From Picochlorum sp. 'celeri' (Eukaryota; Chlorophyta; Trebouxiophyceae): a stretch of DNA of 64,000 nt. This document shows, one piece after another, positions 8,727 through 17,750 of the stretch; within the stretch, counting starts at the first letter, position 1; each line of letters opens with the position of its first letter. Where the stretch lies: contig JAACMV010000001.1 in NCBI GenBank assembly GCA_010909725.1, positions 779,533 to 843,532 on the forward strand. The letters run 5' to 3'. The notes under the pieces were generated by a model that searched no databases, was not told where the DNA came from, and worked only from the letters and a program-made list of their open reading frames with translations. The translations under genes were made by a program, and so were the position numbers.

Positions 8727-11700
8727 ATGGAAGAGCATGTTGTGAATGCAAGTTTTGGGGGCATTTGTGCCCTGTCACGCGTCGTGTCTCTGTCGAACGA
8801 AAATGTGGATACAAAGCTAGTTCTTGCTGGCATGTGTTCGAGGATACTCGTGTGGGATCTGCTGCGTGGTCGTGTTGTTGGTTCATGTATGGCAATGCCT
8901 CATGGGATTCGGGTTCATGGAATATCGTTGAGTCAATGTGGTGTTGACGAGTACCATGTTGTTGCTCATGGAGGACGGTGTCTGACTTTAATGTATATGA
9001 AAAGTAGCAGTGGTGGGACAAAGGTTGATATATCTGTGGTAGAGCATGTGCGTGGGATAGAAAAATGGATTCTTGATGTGGCATCATGCCTTGTGGAAGG
9101 ACAAGGTTTACTCTGTGTTGCTGTCGGTAAAATTGATAACTCAGTGTCTCTTTATTGTTACTGTGATGATGGAGATGGAAGTAGTAAAATGAGGAGGATC
9201 AAGGACTGTGTTGGTGATGCTCGGTGTCTGTTGTACTCGATGAGCATTAGAATGGTTCATCATATTGATGGTGATGATGTATATGAATGGCGCGTAGCAG
9301 CTGGTACAATCCTGTGGGATGTCGTTGTATGGTCAATACGTGTGAATCTTTCTAGTTTACTGCCGAATAGCGAGAAGGACGAAATGGATTGTGCTGTGCA
9401 TCAGTATAATGTGCATGGGTTTACTGGTCATCAAGGATCTATTCACACTGTCGCATGGTCCACCGACGGGAGCATGCTTGCTTCCGGATCTGATGATCGA
9501 ATCGTAAAAGTATGGCGTATGGATCAAGAAGAAGACGATATTTGCATCGACCTGGTGGGGTCTGGTAGCAGGATATGGGCACTTTGTTTCTCCTGTGATG
9601 ATTCACATGTATGGAGTGGTGCAGAGGATGGCTGTATTTATTGCTGGGATATTTCTTCATGCTCGCGTGGAGATTCTCATAAGGTGCATACAAAATTTAA
9701 AGCGCATGCATTTCGGGGCGTGTGGAATCTGGTGATGCATCAGGATATGCTCATTAGTGGAGGTGCTGATGGGGGTCTCAAAGTCTGGAATACATTTGAT
9801 CATGTCCCTCATGATCGTGCGAGTCAATGGGCTGGAATAGAGCTTGGAGCAGGTGATTTACATCAGCGATTGGATACGTATCTCATTCCTGCGTTCCTAG
9901 GTGAAGAGGATGCCGTTGTTGCTCGGTTTCAAATGACAACAGGGGATCGTTTGCCTTTGCATCTTCTGGATGACAGGCTCGAGAGGTGTCTTGCACGGGC
10001 AGATGGCATGCGAAAACAAGCACTTACTAAGAATAGGTTTGAGACAATCAAAGTGATATGTATTGGAGATGATGGACAGGTCGTGTATGTTGGCACGGAT
10101 GCAGGACGAGTTCTTGCTTTTTACATGTCTAGTGATACACGCAGCAATATGTATAGAAAATCCAAGGACAGCCTGGATACTGAAGGATGTGTCTTATATG
10201 AGAACCACCTTGGTAAACCAATTATATCCCTAGAATGCCATGGGTCGCTGCTAACATTCTGTGACGTTAATGGGAGGGTCCATGTTGTAGAGGTGGTTCG
10301 GAATGGTGGCTCTTTCATGACAAACGGACCAGTGCAAGAGGCAGAGTATACATGCACGAGCCATATAGTTTATGCATTCTTTGTCGAGATGCAGCGTACA
10401 CCGCACGTATTATGTACCACAACCCAGGGGACAATATTTCTGTTCAAAGTAGATGAAGGCATACCTTGTCTGGTGTCACAGATTGATTGCCCAAATAAAG
10501 CCCGTATCACTGCTGTCTCTGTGCGAGACTCCCACCTTGGTAGTTTGGTGATACTAGGTTCTTCCAAGGGAGGTATTTCTGGATTCATTGTTACACGTGG
10601 GCATGTGCTTGCTGTAGCAGTGCAGAGGTTTGCTCATGACAGGACACCTGTGCAGTATGTTCATATAGAGCACCTCCATGACAATGCGTTTCACGTCGAA
10701 ACTGGAGCTTGTAATTTTAGCATACAGCACTATAACGTATACTGCAACAATGCTGGTGTGGTCATGATTGAAATGAAGAATGAACAAAGATTTGAACCTT
10801 TAAAAGTCATCTGTGGGAGGATTGCATCAAGGGATATGCTCATTGGGTTTTACACAAATTATTTTGCCATTTGGGATGTTGATTTATCGTCCGAGTTCTG
10901 CAGTATTTATTGTCCCAGTTGGAGAAGGCCATGGGATATTCATTATGATGCATCACGATCCATTGTGATGTTTTGTTATAGCTCTGGAGTAGGAGACCTG
11001 CATGTGTTTAGAAGAAAATTGAGCAGAAAGGGATGCGCAACCAGCCCACGCATTCTGGGTACCTCGAGCCACGGTCGCGAGATAAATAGTGTTGTGGACC
11101 TGGGAGACAGGACTCTTGTCACTGCAGCTGAAGATGCAACCTTGCGTGTCTGCCGCTGGGTTCGTGACACAGGTGGCATCATTCTGCACTCCAAGTGTTT
11201 CAGCACACAGCCTTTAGGAACCACGGTCCGAATGATGCAAGTCATCCAAGTATGCGAAGGAAAAACATTGATGGTAACTGGGGGCGCCAAAACTGTATTG
11301 ACAGCATGGACATACTCTAGTGGAGAACAGAAACCATTCCACCTATCCACCTTTGTGGATACAAATGCCCTGAAATCTGGGAACAAACGGGAAAAGACGG
11401 ACTTTGGAGATATTAGGGTCACGTCCCTCTGCCTCATGCAAGCCGATACTGAGTGTGCACAAGCAGTTGTTGTCGCAGCTCACTCCAACAGTCTTGTAGA
11501 GGTACGCTACATTCCCAAAATTCTCCAAGGAAACTCCAGCTTCCATGAATGGCCTTTAATAGGCATACTAACGGCACCTGCAAATATGGTACGCCCAACC
11601 ATACTGTCGCTCATTCACATAGGAGGAAGTACTGTCTGCGGTGGAGACACAAATGGCAACTTGCTATTCTGGAATATCCACACGAAGGCACACGATGATC

Positions 11701-12149
11701 CAGCTCTTATTCATCCAGTAGCAATATACAGAGAGATACACTCATCGGGAGTGAATTGTATGGCACTCATGCGCCAAAACCCAACACATACATGGCTCAT
11801 TACTGGAGGTGACGACCAACGCCTTTGCATCTCTCAGCTAGACCTGATGCCAGAATCCCTAACACTTTCTGCGACGCAATCTATTTCCAATGCACACGCA
11901 TCTGCTATTAGAGACATATGTGTCCTCAAAGAAGATTGCATTATATCTGTTGGACTGGACCAGTACCTGCGGGTGTGGAGACCAGATGCGCAAACACCTG
12001 GCTCCCCGCCATCATTCAGCGAGATTCATTCAAGACATGTACAAGTACTTGAACCATACTGTATGACATCAGCACCGGCCGGTAGCAACTCCACGAGCAT
12101 CACTGTAGCAGGTCGAGGAATAGAGACCATATCACTAGTAGAATTGTAA
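8727..12149 (+). CDS. WDR6: WDR6/Trm734-like WD40 protein (tRNA ribose-methylation partner)
   Basis: Predicted 1140 residues from the first ATG. The protein is built of many WD40 repeats. Clear ones are VHGFTGHQGSIHTVAWS...LASGSDDRIVKVWRM, LVGSGSRIWALCFSCDDS, LISGGADGGLKVW and a C-terminal set ending ISVGLDQYLRVWR. Length, the spread of repeats over three propellers and the D-Q-x-L-x-x-W end fit WDR6 (yeast Trm734/Rtt10). That protein partners FTSJ1/Trm7 for 2'-O-methylation of tRNA position 34 (family knowledge). The gene ends only 8 bp from the convergent stop of a SpoU/TrmH methyltransferase gene, another tRNA/rRNA ribose methylase. No intron is visible over 3.4 kb. Family call is good but not proven. 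Confidence 0.8.
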   Translation: MEEHVVNASFGGICALSRVVSLSNENVDTKLVLAGMCSRILVWDLLRGRVVGSCMAMPHGIRVHGISLSQCGVDEYHVVAHGGRCLTLMYMKSSSGGTKVDISVVEHVRGIEKWILDVASCLVEGQGLLCVAVGKIDNSVSLYCYCDDGDGSSKMRRIKDCVGDARCLLYSMSIRMVHHIDGDDVYEWRVAAGTILWDVVVWSIRVNLSSLLPNSEKDEMDCAVHQYNVHGFTGHQGSIHTVAWSTDGSMLASGSDDRIVKVWRMDQEEDDICIDLVGSGSRIWALCFSCDDSHVWSGAEDGCIYCWDISSCSRGDSHKVHTKFKAHAFRGVWNLVMHQDMLISGGADGGLKVWNTFDHVPHDRASQWAGIELGAGDLHQRLDTYLIPAFLGEEDAVVARFQMTTGDRLPLHLLDDRLERCLARADGMRKQALTKNRFETIKVICIGDDGQVVYVGTDAGRVLAFYMSSDTRSNMYRKSKDSLDTEGCVLYENHLGKPIISLECHGSLLTFCDVNGRVHVVEVVRNGGSFMTNGPVQEAEYTCTSHIVYAFFVEMQRTPHVLCTTTQGTIFLFKVDEGIPCLVSQIDCPNKARITAVSVRDSHLGSLVILGSSKGGISGFIVTRGHVLAVAVQRFAHDRTPVQYVHIEHLHDNAFHVETGACNFSIQHYNVYCNNAGVVMIEMKNEQRFEPLKVICGRIASRDMLIGFYTNYFAIWDVDLSSEFCSIYCPSWRRPWDIHYDASRSIVMFCYSSGVGDLHVFRRKLSRKGCATSPRILGTSSHGREINSVVDLGDRTLVTAAEDATLRVCRWVRDTGGIILHSKCFSTQPLGTTVRMMQVIQVCEGKTLMVTGGAKTVLTAWTYSSGEQKPFHLSTFVDTNALKSGNKREKTDFGDIRVTSLCLMQADTECAQAVVVAAHSNSLVEVRYIPKILQGNSSFHEWPLIGILTAPANMVRPTILSLIHIGGSTVCGGDTNGNLLFWNIHTKAHDDPALIHPVAIYREIHSSGVNCMALMRQNPTHTWLITGGDDQRLCISQLDLMPESLTLSATQSISNAHASAIRDICVLKEDCIISVGLDQYLRVWRPDAQTPGSPPSFSEIHSRHVQVLEPYCMTSAPAGSNSTSITVAGRGIETISLVEL

Positions 12150-12157
12150 CACAACAT

Positions 12158-13081
12158 TCACTCTTCATCAGAGTCTGGCCATTCCCCCCTATGAACTTGC
12201 CACTCTGGAGGCTTTTGACGCAGCAATATACTCGCGTATTGCTGAAAAACACCTTTATTACGCAGATAAAACACAGCACGTAAAATCTCAATCTCCTTCT
12301 CGGTCAAATTACCATGATACCCAAGCTTGGCCAACCGAACCCTCCTTGCCTCCCACAGCATCAACGCAGCCGCCACAGATATATTGTAACTATCAACAAA
12401 CCCATCAATATCAATTTCACAAATGCCATCCGCCATCTCAACCACCTCATCGCTCACCCCCTTCATTTCATTTCCAAATACAATTGCAGTTGGCTTTGAC
12501 CAATCAATCTCAGCAGGACGCACAGCATCCTTTCCAAGACAGGTAGCAACCACCTGAAACCCATTCTCCTTCGCACGACTCAAGCACTCACGTGTCGTAT
12601 CAAACAGCTGAATATCCAGCCACTTGTCAGCCCCTCCAGACGTCCGTGTACTCTGTTTATACTTGTCTGTATTATTCTCACGAATGATGTGCACAGCCCC
12701 AACACCCATGGCATCCGCAGATCGACACACAGCAGCAACATTCCCCCAGTCGTACGGATCCTCAATGATTGGAAGCACATCAAATGTACGCTGGCGACAC
12801 ACAAGGTCAATCCTCTCTTTTCTTTCCTCTGATATTAACGGACTCAGAGTCTCTAGTATCGTCTGAGCATCCACATGGGTCTTTGAGTCTATTTCAAAAC
12901 CATCCTTCCATGGAAATCTGCTCCCATCGCTGACGCCGTCAGGCTTGCGTGCAATTTGATAGCTCGGCAGAGACCGACATGCAGTCGTCACCCGAGAGAC
13001 ACGGGATAACAATGTGCGACCAGTAGATCCATACCCTAGCATCCCGATGTATCCTTTATATGTTTTACGAGTGCATATCAT
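12158..13081 (-). CDS. SpoU/TrmH-family RNA 2'-O-ribose methyltransferase, probably organellar
   Basis: Predicted 307 residues from the first ATG (13081); the frame runs on upstream without ATG. The three SpoU motifs are visible: DPYDWGNVAAVCRSADAMGV (motif 1, with Asn and the catalytic-type Arg), AIVFGNEMKGVSDEV (motif 2, SAM knot) and VDSYNISVAAALMLWEARR (motif 3). The closest type is TrmH (tRNA Gm18) or a related rRNA Gm methylase. The N-terminal ~60 residues are basic and poor in acids, consistent with a transit peptide (inference). It converges on the WDR6-like gene (8 bp between stops) and diverges from NUBPL (34 bp between starts). Confidence 0.85.
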   Translation of the reverse strand: MICTRKTYKGYIGMLGYGSTGRTLLSRVSRVTTACRSLPSYQIARKPDGVSDGSRFPWKDGFEIDSKTHVDAQTILETLSPLISEERKERIDLVCRQRTFDVLPIIEDPYDWGNVAAVCRSADAMGVGAVHIIRENNTDKYKQSTRTSGGADKWLDIQLFDTTRECLSRAKENGFQVVATCLGKDAVRPAEIDWSKPTAIVFGNEMKGVSDEVVEMADGICEIDIDGFVDSYNISVAAALMLWEARRVRLAKLGYHGNLTEKEIEILRAVFYLRNKGVFQQYASILLRQKPPEWQVHRGEWPDSDEE

Positions 13082-13115
13082 TGGCAGGAGTGATAGTACT
13101 GTGATGTAATTTTTT
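13082..13115. promoter_or_regulatory. 34-bp divergent gap between TrmH-like and NUBPL genes
   Basis: Only 34 bp separate the two ATGs. The leaders must overlap and the pair probably shares one bidirectional promoter. If later ATGs are used the gap would grow. Confidence 0.4.
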
Positions 13116-14148
13116 ATGTTTGTATTACGGAGAATTGGCTCCAGTGGGATTCGAATACTCGGGACAAACTGCAAATCCCTCAGATGGAATGCAGAATTTC
13201 TCCTTGCAAAGTATCACATGAATGGGGTAAAACACATTATTGCTATTGCATCCGGTAAGGGTGGCGTTGGTAAATCCACGACTGCTGTCAACCTGGCAGT
13301 CAGTCTGGCCAAGACTCTGGGGTTGCAGGTTGGTCTGATGGATGCCGACATCTACGGGCCCTCCATTCCTCGTCTGTTGAATAATATACCTCACGTGGAT
13401 GAAGAGGGCACTGTTCATTTCGAAAAGCCTGCTGTGGATCCAGGTACGGCGTGTGTTTTTATTGGTGTAATAATCCCCTCTCCTCTCAGCAGTTGATACC
13501 ACCAAGGATGATGCAGATACCGAAAAGATACTTCCCATCGCGAGTCCATCATCATACGGGTCCCTGAAATCGATGAGTATGGGATACCTTATGCCTGATT
13601 CAGCGTCTCAAGCTGCAGTGTGGAGGGGTCCCATGGTCATGTCAGCCCTGGACACGTTTATCAACAAGGTGCAATGGTCTCCCTTGGATGTCCTCGTTAT
13701 TGACATGCCGCCCGGGACGGGAGACGTGCAGCTCACAGTAACACAGAAAATGGCACTTTCTGGATCCATCGTTGTCACAACACCGCAGGAGCTCGCCCTG
13801 AGCGATGCGCGACGAGGAATAACCATGTTTAGAAAAGTTGGTGTGCCCATCCTTGGTGTCATTGAGAACATGTCCAGCTTCATCTGCGATGGCTGCGGAA
13901 AAGAATCTTTTATTTTCGGACACGGTGGAGCACAGAAAATATCAAAAGAAATGAATGTTGGCGTCCTTGGAGCGATTCCGCTCATGGTCTCGGTCCAAGA
14001 AAGTGCAGACAAGGGGGTTCCAGTTATTGTTGAACATCCAAACAGCCCCGTCGCTGCAGCATATAATACCATGGCTGCACTCGTGTGGAGACAATTATCA
14101 TCGCAAGGATCACCGGATAGAGATGGGCCATCGATCCGAATGCAATAG
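13116..14148 (+). CDS. NUBPL: NUBPL/Ind1-like Mrp-family P-loop Fe-S protein
   Basis: CDS is join(13116..13443,13490..14148), 328 residues. It has a basic N-terminal presequence, then the Mrp/NBP35 deviant Walker A motif [10 protein letters not shown], the Walker B-like [23 protein letters not shown] and a C-terminal CDGC motif after ENMSSFI. CxxC binds an Fe-S cluster in this family. Mitochondrial NUBPL/Ind1 inserts Fe-S clusters into complex I; plastid HCF101 is the alternative, but no DUF971-like C-terminal domain is present. The 46-nt intron (GTACGG..CTCAG, phase 1) ends in a tandem CAGCAG, so either acceptor (13489 or 13492) keeps the frame and adds or drops one residue. Confidence 0.88.
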
Positions 14149-14636
14149 TATCTGCTATGATGATGTGACCCATCATGCTGTCTATTATTTGGGAGGAAAT
14201 CTCTCTCTCTTGAATCCCATGGATGTCTGGCTTTTTTTTACACATCTTCATATGATGTTTGCGCCAGTCATGTCTATTGACTACTACTTGTAGGGTACCC
14301 TAGTAGTAGTTTGGGAGGGATTGCCCAATCTCTCTGAATGATGGATGATGAATTTTTTGAATTCTGGTTCAGTTGCAAACCAGAATGTTTCCAAGAGTCC
14401 ACGTCATCCGGATGATGAGTGTCAGAAGATGGAGGATATTCTGCCAATACAATTGCAAAGATTACATCTTTTATATATTTGTAATACTGTGAATGCATCA
14501 GTATAGCATTGCATGCGGGTTTTCTATTTCTAACTGCACGGCACTCTGTACGAATGTCTCTGGCGACGTTTCAAACGCACCTTCAAATCACTGGTAGAAC
14601 CATTGAGTGCATTGTAAGATCTATATAAAGATTGAT
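14149..14636. other. intergenic, no gene recognised
   Basis: About 490 bp between NUBPL and the GT71-like gene. It holds short open frames only. It is the 3' region of one gene and the promoter and leader of the next. Confidence 0.45.
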
Positions 14637-16400
14637 ATGAAATCGCGCAAGAGTGGCAATCAGAGATGGCTTCTGCTGTTGGTCTTGTCGACCATGGTGT
14701 TGCTACTTGTTTTCATCACAAGGAGGGATATTGTATCAAATCAGATGCATTCGTTATGCATGACGATGAGCAGCAGAGCGTATGATGATGATGATGATGA
14801 TGACAATGGTATAACCTCTGGGGAGCACGATGATGCTCAAGACGATGACCTGGTACATCTCAAGAGGGAGGAATACAATGAGCTTTTGAACAGGGAAAAG
14901 GTGCTTAAAGCGTCTCTGTCTGCTTTAGAGAACGACAAGAACAACACAGAGAATGAACATCGTACATTAGAAGGCAAAATCGAACAATTACAAAAGGAAA
15001 AGGATGAGATGCATCGTTCATTAGAGGAGCATGAAAAGGAGACGACGTCAAAGTTTGAGGAGGGTTTGGCAGAGGGCAAAAAAGGATACATGAAATCTGT
15101 CCTGGAAGCAGATGTGTCTCTCCTACGATCCATACTCAAGAAATATAAAAATTCCATGGATGATGAATGGGAGGCAATGGTATCAAAACAGAAGAAACGA
15201 GGAATTCTGGTGGTGGCAGGGGAGCCCAAGTACATGCTCAATGCATTTATTTCACTCTGGCCTGTCCGACATTATTGGAACAGTTCGCTTCCAATATCAG
15301 TGTTTTTCTGGGGAAAAAGTGAAAATGTGAGTTCTCAAACCAGGGATTTCTTCGAGACGCACATTGGGGATGTCTCATTTGTCGACCTGTCGACCAATGT
15401 TCAGTGGCCAGCACATCAAAGGGATTTGTTTTTAAGGAATCAAGAATCCGGCAGACTTGGCTGGGTATTAAAGTTGGCTGCAGCATATTTTGCGCCATAT
15501 CAAGAAATTCTATACCTCGATGCAGATTCTTCCCCGCTTGCAGACCCAGACACAATGTTTTCCATGGAAGAATACAAAAAGACTGGAGCATTGTTCTGGC
15601 CAGATACGCCATGCTCCAGACCAGGGCTGTTTGGGCAATTGATCGACATGAATCTCATCGAGGAAAAAGACGCTCCGTATGTATTTGATCATGAGACAGA
15701 GAGCGGTCAGTGGCTCTTGAACAGGAGAATCCATAGAGAACCCTTGGAATACACCATGGCCATGGGCAGCCATTCTGATTTCACATTCTCCTATGCCTTT
15801 GGCGATAAAGACCTTTTCAGAGCTGGTTTCGCTCTTGCCGGAGATGCAAAAAAATATCATCTCATTCCAACCAAGCTCGGCTTTGCATGGAGCGCTGCTG
15901 CTGCTGTCAACCAAGAGGAGGAGGGAGACAAGAACAGCAATAACCAAGAGGAGGAGGGAGAGAGGACAATGCGAGGATACATTCAGTTTTCTTCACACGG
16001 CGAACCATTATTTCATCATAGAGCAGGATGGAAGACAAAATATGAGTTTGATGAACACGAAGAGCGTGATCTTGACTCGATAAGCTCCCCATTATCATGC
16101 GAATGGCTCCGGAACTACTGGCCAATGGAATACCCAGGGGTCATGTCCCAGGATCGGCTGAATCCAATCCGGAAGAACACATGCGCATACTCTATCGCAT
16201 CCTTTGGCAAGGCTGTCAAAAAATGCGGATCAGAATTCACCGGAAAATCCCACGAACGCGTCCCCATATTCAACATCAAAGGGTCACACATTGAACGTGT
16301 CCACAAGGCAATGCAGACTGCCTGGAAAAAAGCACTTGATGCACAACAGAAATCCAACAATGCTGCATTTTCCATTCAAATACCTGACACATCATTATGA
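14637..16400 (+). CDS. type II membrane glycosyltransferase, GT71 (MNN-type alpha-mannosyltransferase) like
   Basis: Predicted 587 residues from the first ATG. A short basic tail is followed by one membrane anchor (WLLLLVLSTMVLLLVFI), an Asp-rich stretch coded by GAT repeats, and a Lys/Glu-rich coiled-coil stem of about 120 residues. The catalytic domain has GRLGWVLKLAAAYFAPYQE, the DxD motif in ILYLDADSSP, FWPDTPCSRPGLFGQL and ESGQWLLNR. This order fits the fungal MNN1/MNN2 group (GT71), Golgi enzymes that add mannose to glycans. An in-frame 33-bp duplication (about 15909-15974) gives two NQEEEG blocks. Acceptor specificity cannot be read from sequence. Confidence 0.75.
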   Translation: MKSRKSGNQRWLLLLVLSTMVLLLVFITRRDIVSNQMHSLCMTMSSRAYDDDDDDDNGITSGEHDDAQDDDLVHLKREEYNELLNREKVLKASLSALENDKNNTENEHRTLEGKIEQLQKEKDEMHRSLEEHEKETTSKFEEGLAEGKKGYMKSVLEADVSLLRSILKKYKNSMDDEWEAMVSKQKKRGILVVAGEPKYMLNAFISLWPVRHYWNSSLPISVFFWGKSENVSSQTRDFFETHIGDVSFVDLSTNVQWPAHQRDLFLRNQESGRLGWVLKLAAAYFAPYQEILYLDADSSPLADPDTMFSMEEYKKTGALFWPDTPCSRPGLFGQLIDMNLIEEKDAPYVFDHETESGQWLLNRRIHREPLEYTMAMGSHSDFTFSYAFGDKDLFRAGFALAGDAKKYHLIPTKLGFAWSAAAAVNQEEEGDKNSNNQEEEGERTMRGYIQFSSHGEPLFHHRAGWKTKYEFDEHEERDLDSISSPLSCEWLRNYWPMEYPGVMSQDRLNPIRKNTCAYSIASFGKAVKKCGSEFTGKSHERVPIFNIKGSHIERVHKAMQTAWKKALDAQQKSNNAAFSIQIPDTSL

Positions 16401-16794
16401 TCATGAATATGTTTCAGAAGACCCTGGAGGCTTGCAAAAAGGGATGAATGATACATTCCCTTGCATATTTGGCAGTGGAAATGCCAATCCCTCCCTTGGT
16501 ATTTTTCAATAGTGGCTAGCCTAGGCTGGTGGGTCTCCACCAACAACAAATACTGTAATAAGGAGAAGAACCATCTCCGCCTGATATCCCTTGGTGAGAT
16601 ATACTATAAACACTACTAGGATATGAAATAATAATCAAGTAAAACAGTTGCATATTTCATTCAGAAGAAGAGTACTAGTAAAAATAATCTTCTCGGCCCG
16701 TTGACCGTTGACAATCACATCCATCTGGTCGACTCTCCCAGAACAATCATCTCTTCTGGATATTCCAATTTCTTCAGAGAAAAATCATATCAAA
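16401..16794. other. intergenic, no gene recognised
   Basis: About 390 bp between the GT71-like gene and ACBP. AT-rich, with no coding signal that stands up. A TGTAATAAG motif near 16552 may be a 3'-end signal. Confidence 0.45.
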
Positions 16795-17440
16795 ATGACT
16801 GTAGACACAGCTACTGCCGTCGCATCATTGCAATCTGCCAATGATATCAACAGTCTCAAGTCTGCCATTGAACAAGCGCTGTTTCTGGACGCCACTCCAG
16901 GCGACGACCGCCAGAAACTCCGAGGTATGTGATAGTTCTTTTTTTTTAAATAGTAGTACTAGTAGTAGTAAAGGAAGACACAAGGATGATGATGATGATG
17001 TGTGCTCGTCTGTAGCTGCGAGGACCAGGTTGAGAAAACTCTTGGGAGAAGAATCCGCCGCTGCTGCCGCTGCTGCTGCCAGTGGACCCGCAGAGAAATC
17101 ACCATGGGCGAAAGACTCATACGATGTGGCAGAGTTCGAGTCACTGGCTGACACGTATGAGAAGCTCAACTGGAGAATCATCTCCAAGCCAGGAGGTGCT
17201 ACTGTAAAACCACCAGAGTATTATACTCTGTATGCGCATCATAAGCAAGCGACAGAGGGAGATAATTCAGGAGAAAGGCCAATGTGGGCTGAGAAGGGAG
17301 GTATAGATTTCGAAGGGCGCGAAAAGTGGGATGCCTGGGAAGCACTCAAGGGTATGGATACAACAGCGGCAAAGGAAGCTTTTGTCAAGGCATACTATGA
17401 GTTCCCAGCCAAGGCTTTGTACAAGGATACCCGTGGGTAA
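16795..17440 (+). CDS. acyl-CoA-binding-domain protein
   Basis: CDS is join(16795..16924,17016..17440), 184 residues. The 91-nt intron (GTATGT..CTGTAG, phase 1) contains trinucleotide tracts. The C-terminal ~85 residues form an ACB domain: YYTLYAHHKQATEGDN, then GIDFEGREKWDAWEALKGM and EAFVKAYYEFPAKALY, matching the ACBP landmarks KQAT.GD and K.DAW. The conserved ligand-side Tyr and Lys residues are present. The N-terminal half is Ala-rich with no known domain and no obvious signal peptide. Family members bind long-chain acyl-CoA esters in the cytosol or at membranes. This version is longer than the canonical 86-92 residue ACBP because of its N-terminal extension. Confidence 0.85.
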
Positions 17441-17750
17441 GACATGATGCTACTGCTACTACTCCCAAAAAAAATCGATGATAATGATGATGATCGTAGT
17501 AAGCAAATGGGGTAGTAGTTGTTGTTGTTCCATGTAACAATGTCAAAAGAAATATGGCTGGTCCGGTCCCGCCAATATTTGATCGGACGGTGTACTCCTC
17601 ATCAATAGGGCCCATGGAGGTGGTTGGCCCATTGTCTATAACCGCGAGTGTCTTGTTCTTGTATGGCAGATTCCATTCTCCTTTCTGTAATCGTAGTAGC
17701 ATAAATATACAGATTTATTCATAATATAAATATAGACTATATACATAAGG
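17441..17750. other. intergenic, ACBP to condensin
   Basis: About 310 bp. A minus-strand open frame (about 17550-17702) is moderately protein-like but has no homology I recognise, and it would overlap the expected condensin promoter. Confidence 0.4.

Noticed and set aside
13140..13165. TTCGAAT-containing stretch resembling a tRNA T-arm
   Set aside because: It lies inside the NUBPL coding sequence and has no matching tRNA arms.
17385..17702. Minus-strand frame overlapping the ACBP 3' end
   Set aside because: No recognisable motif and it occupies the condensin promoter region.
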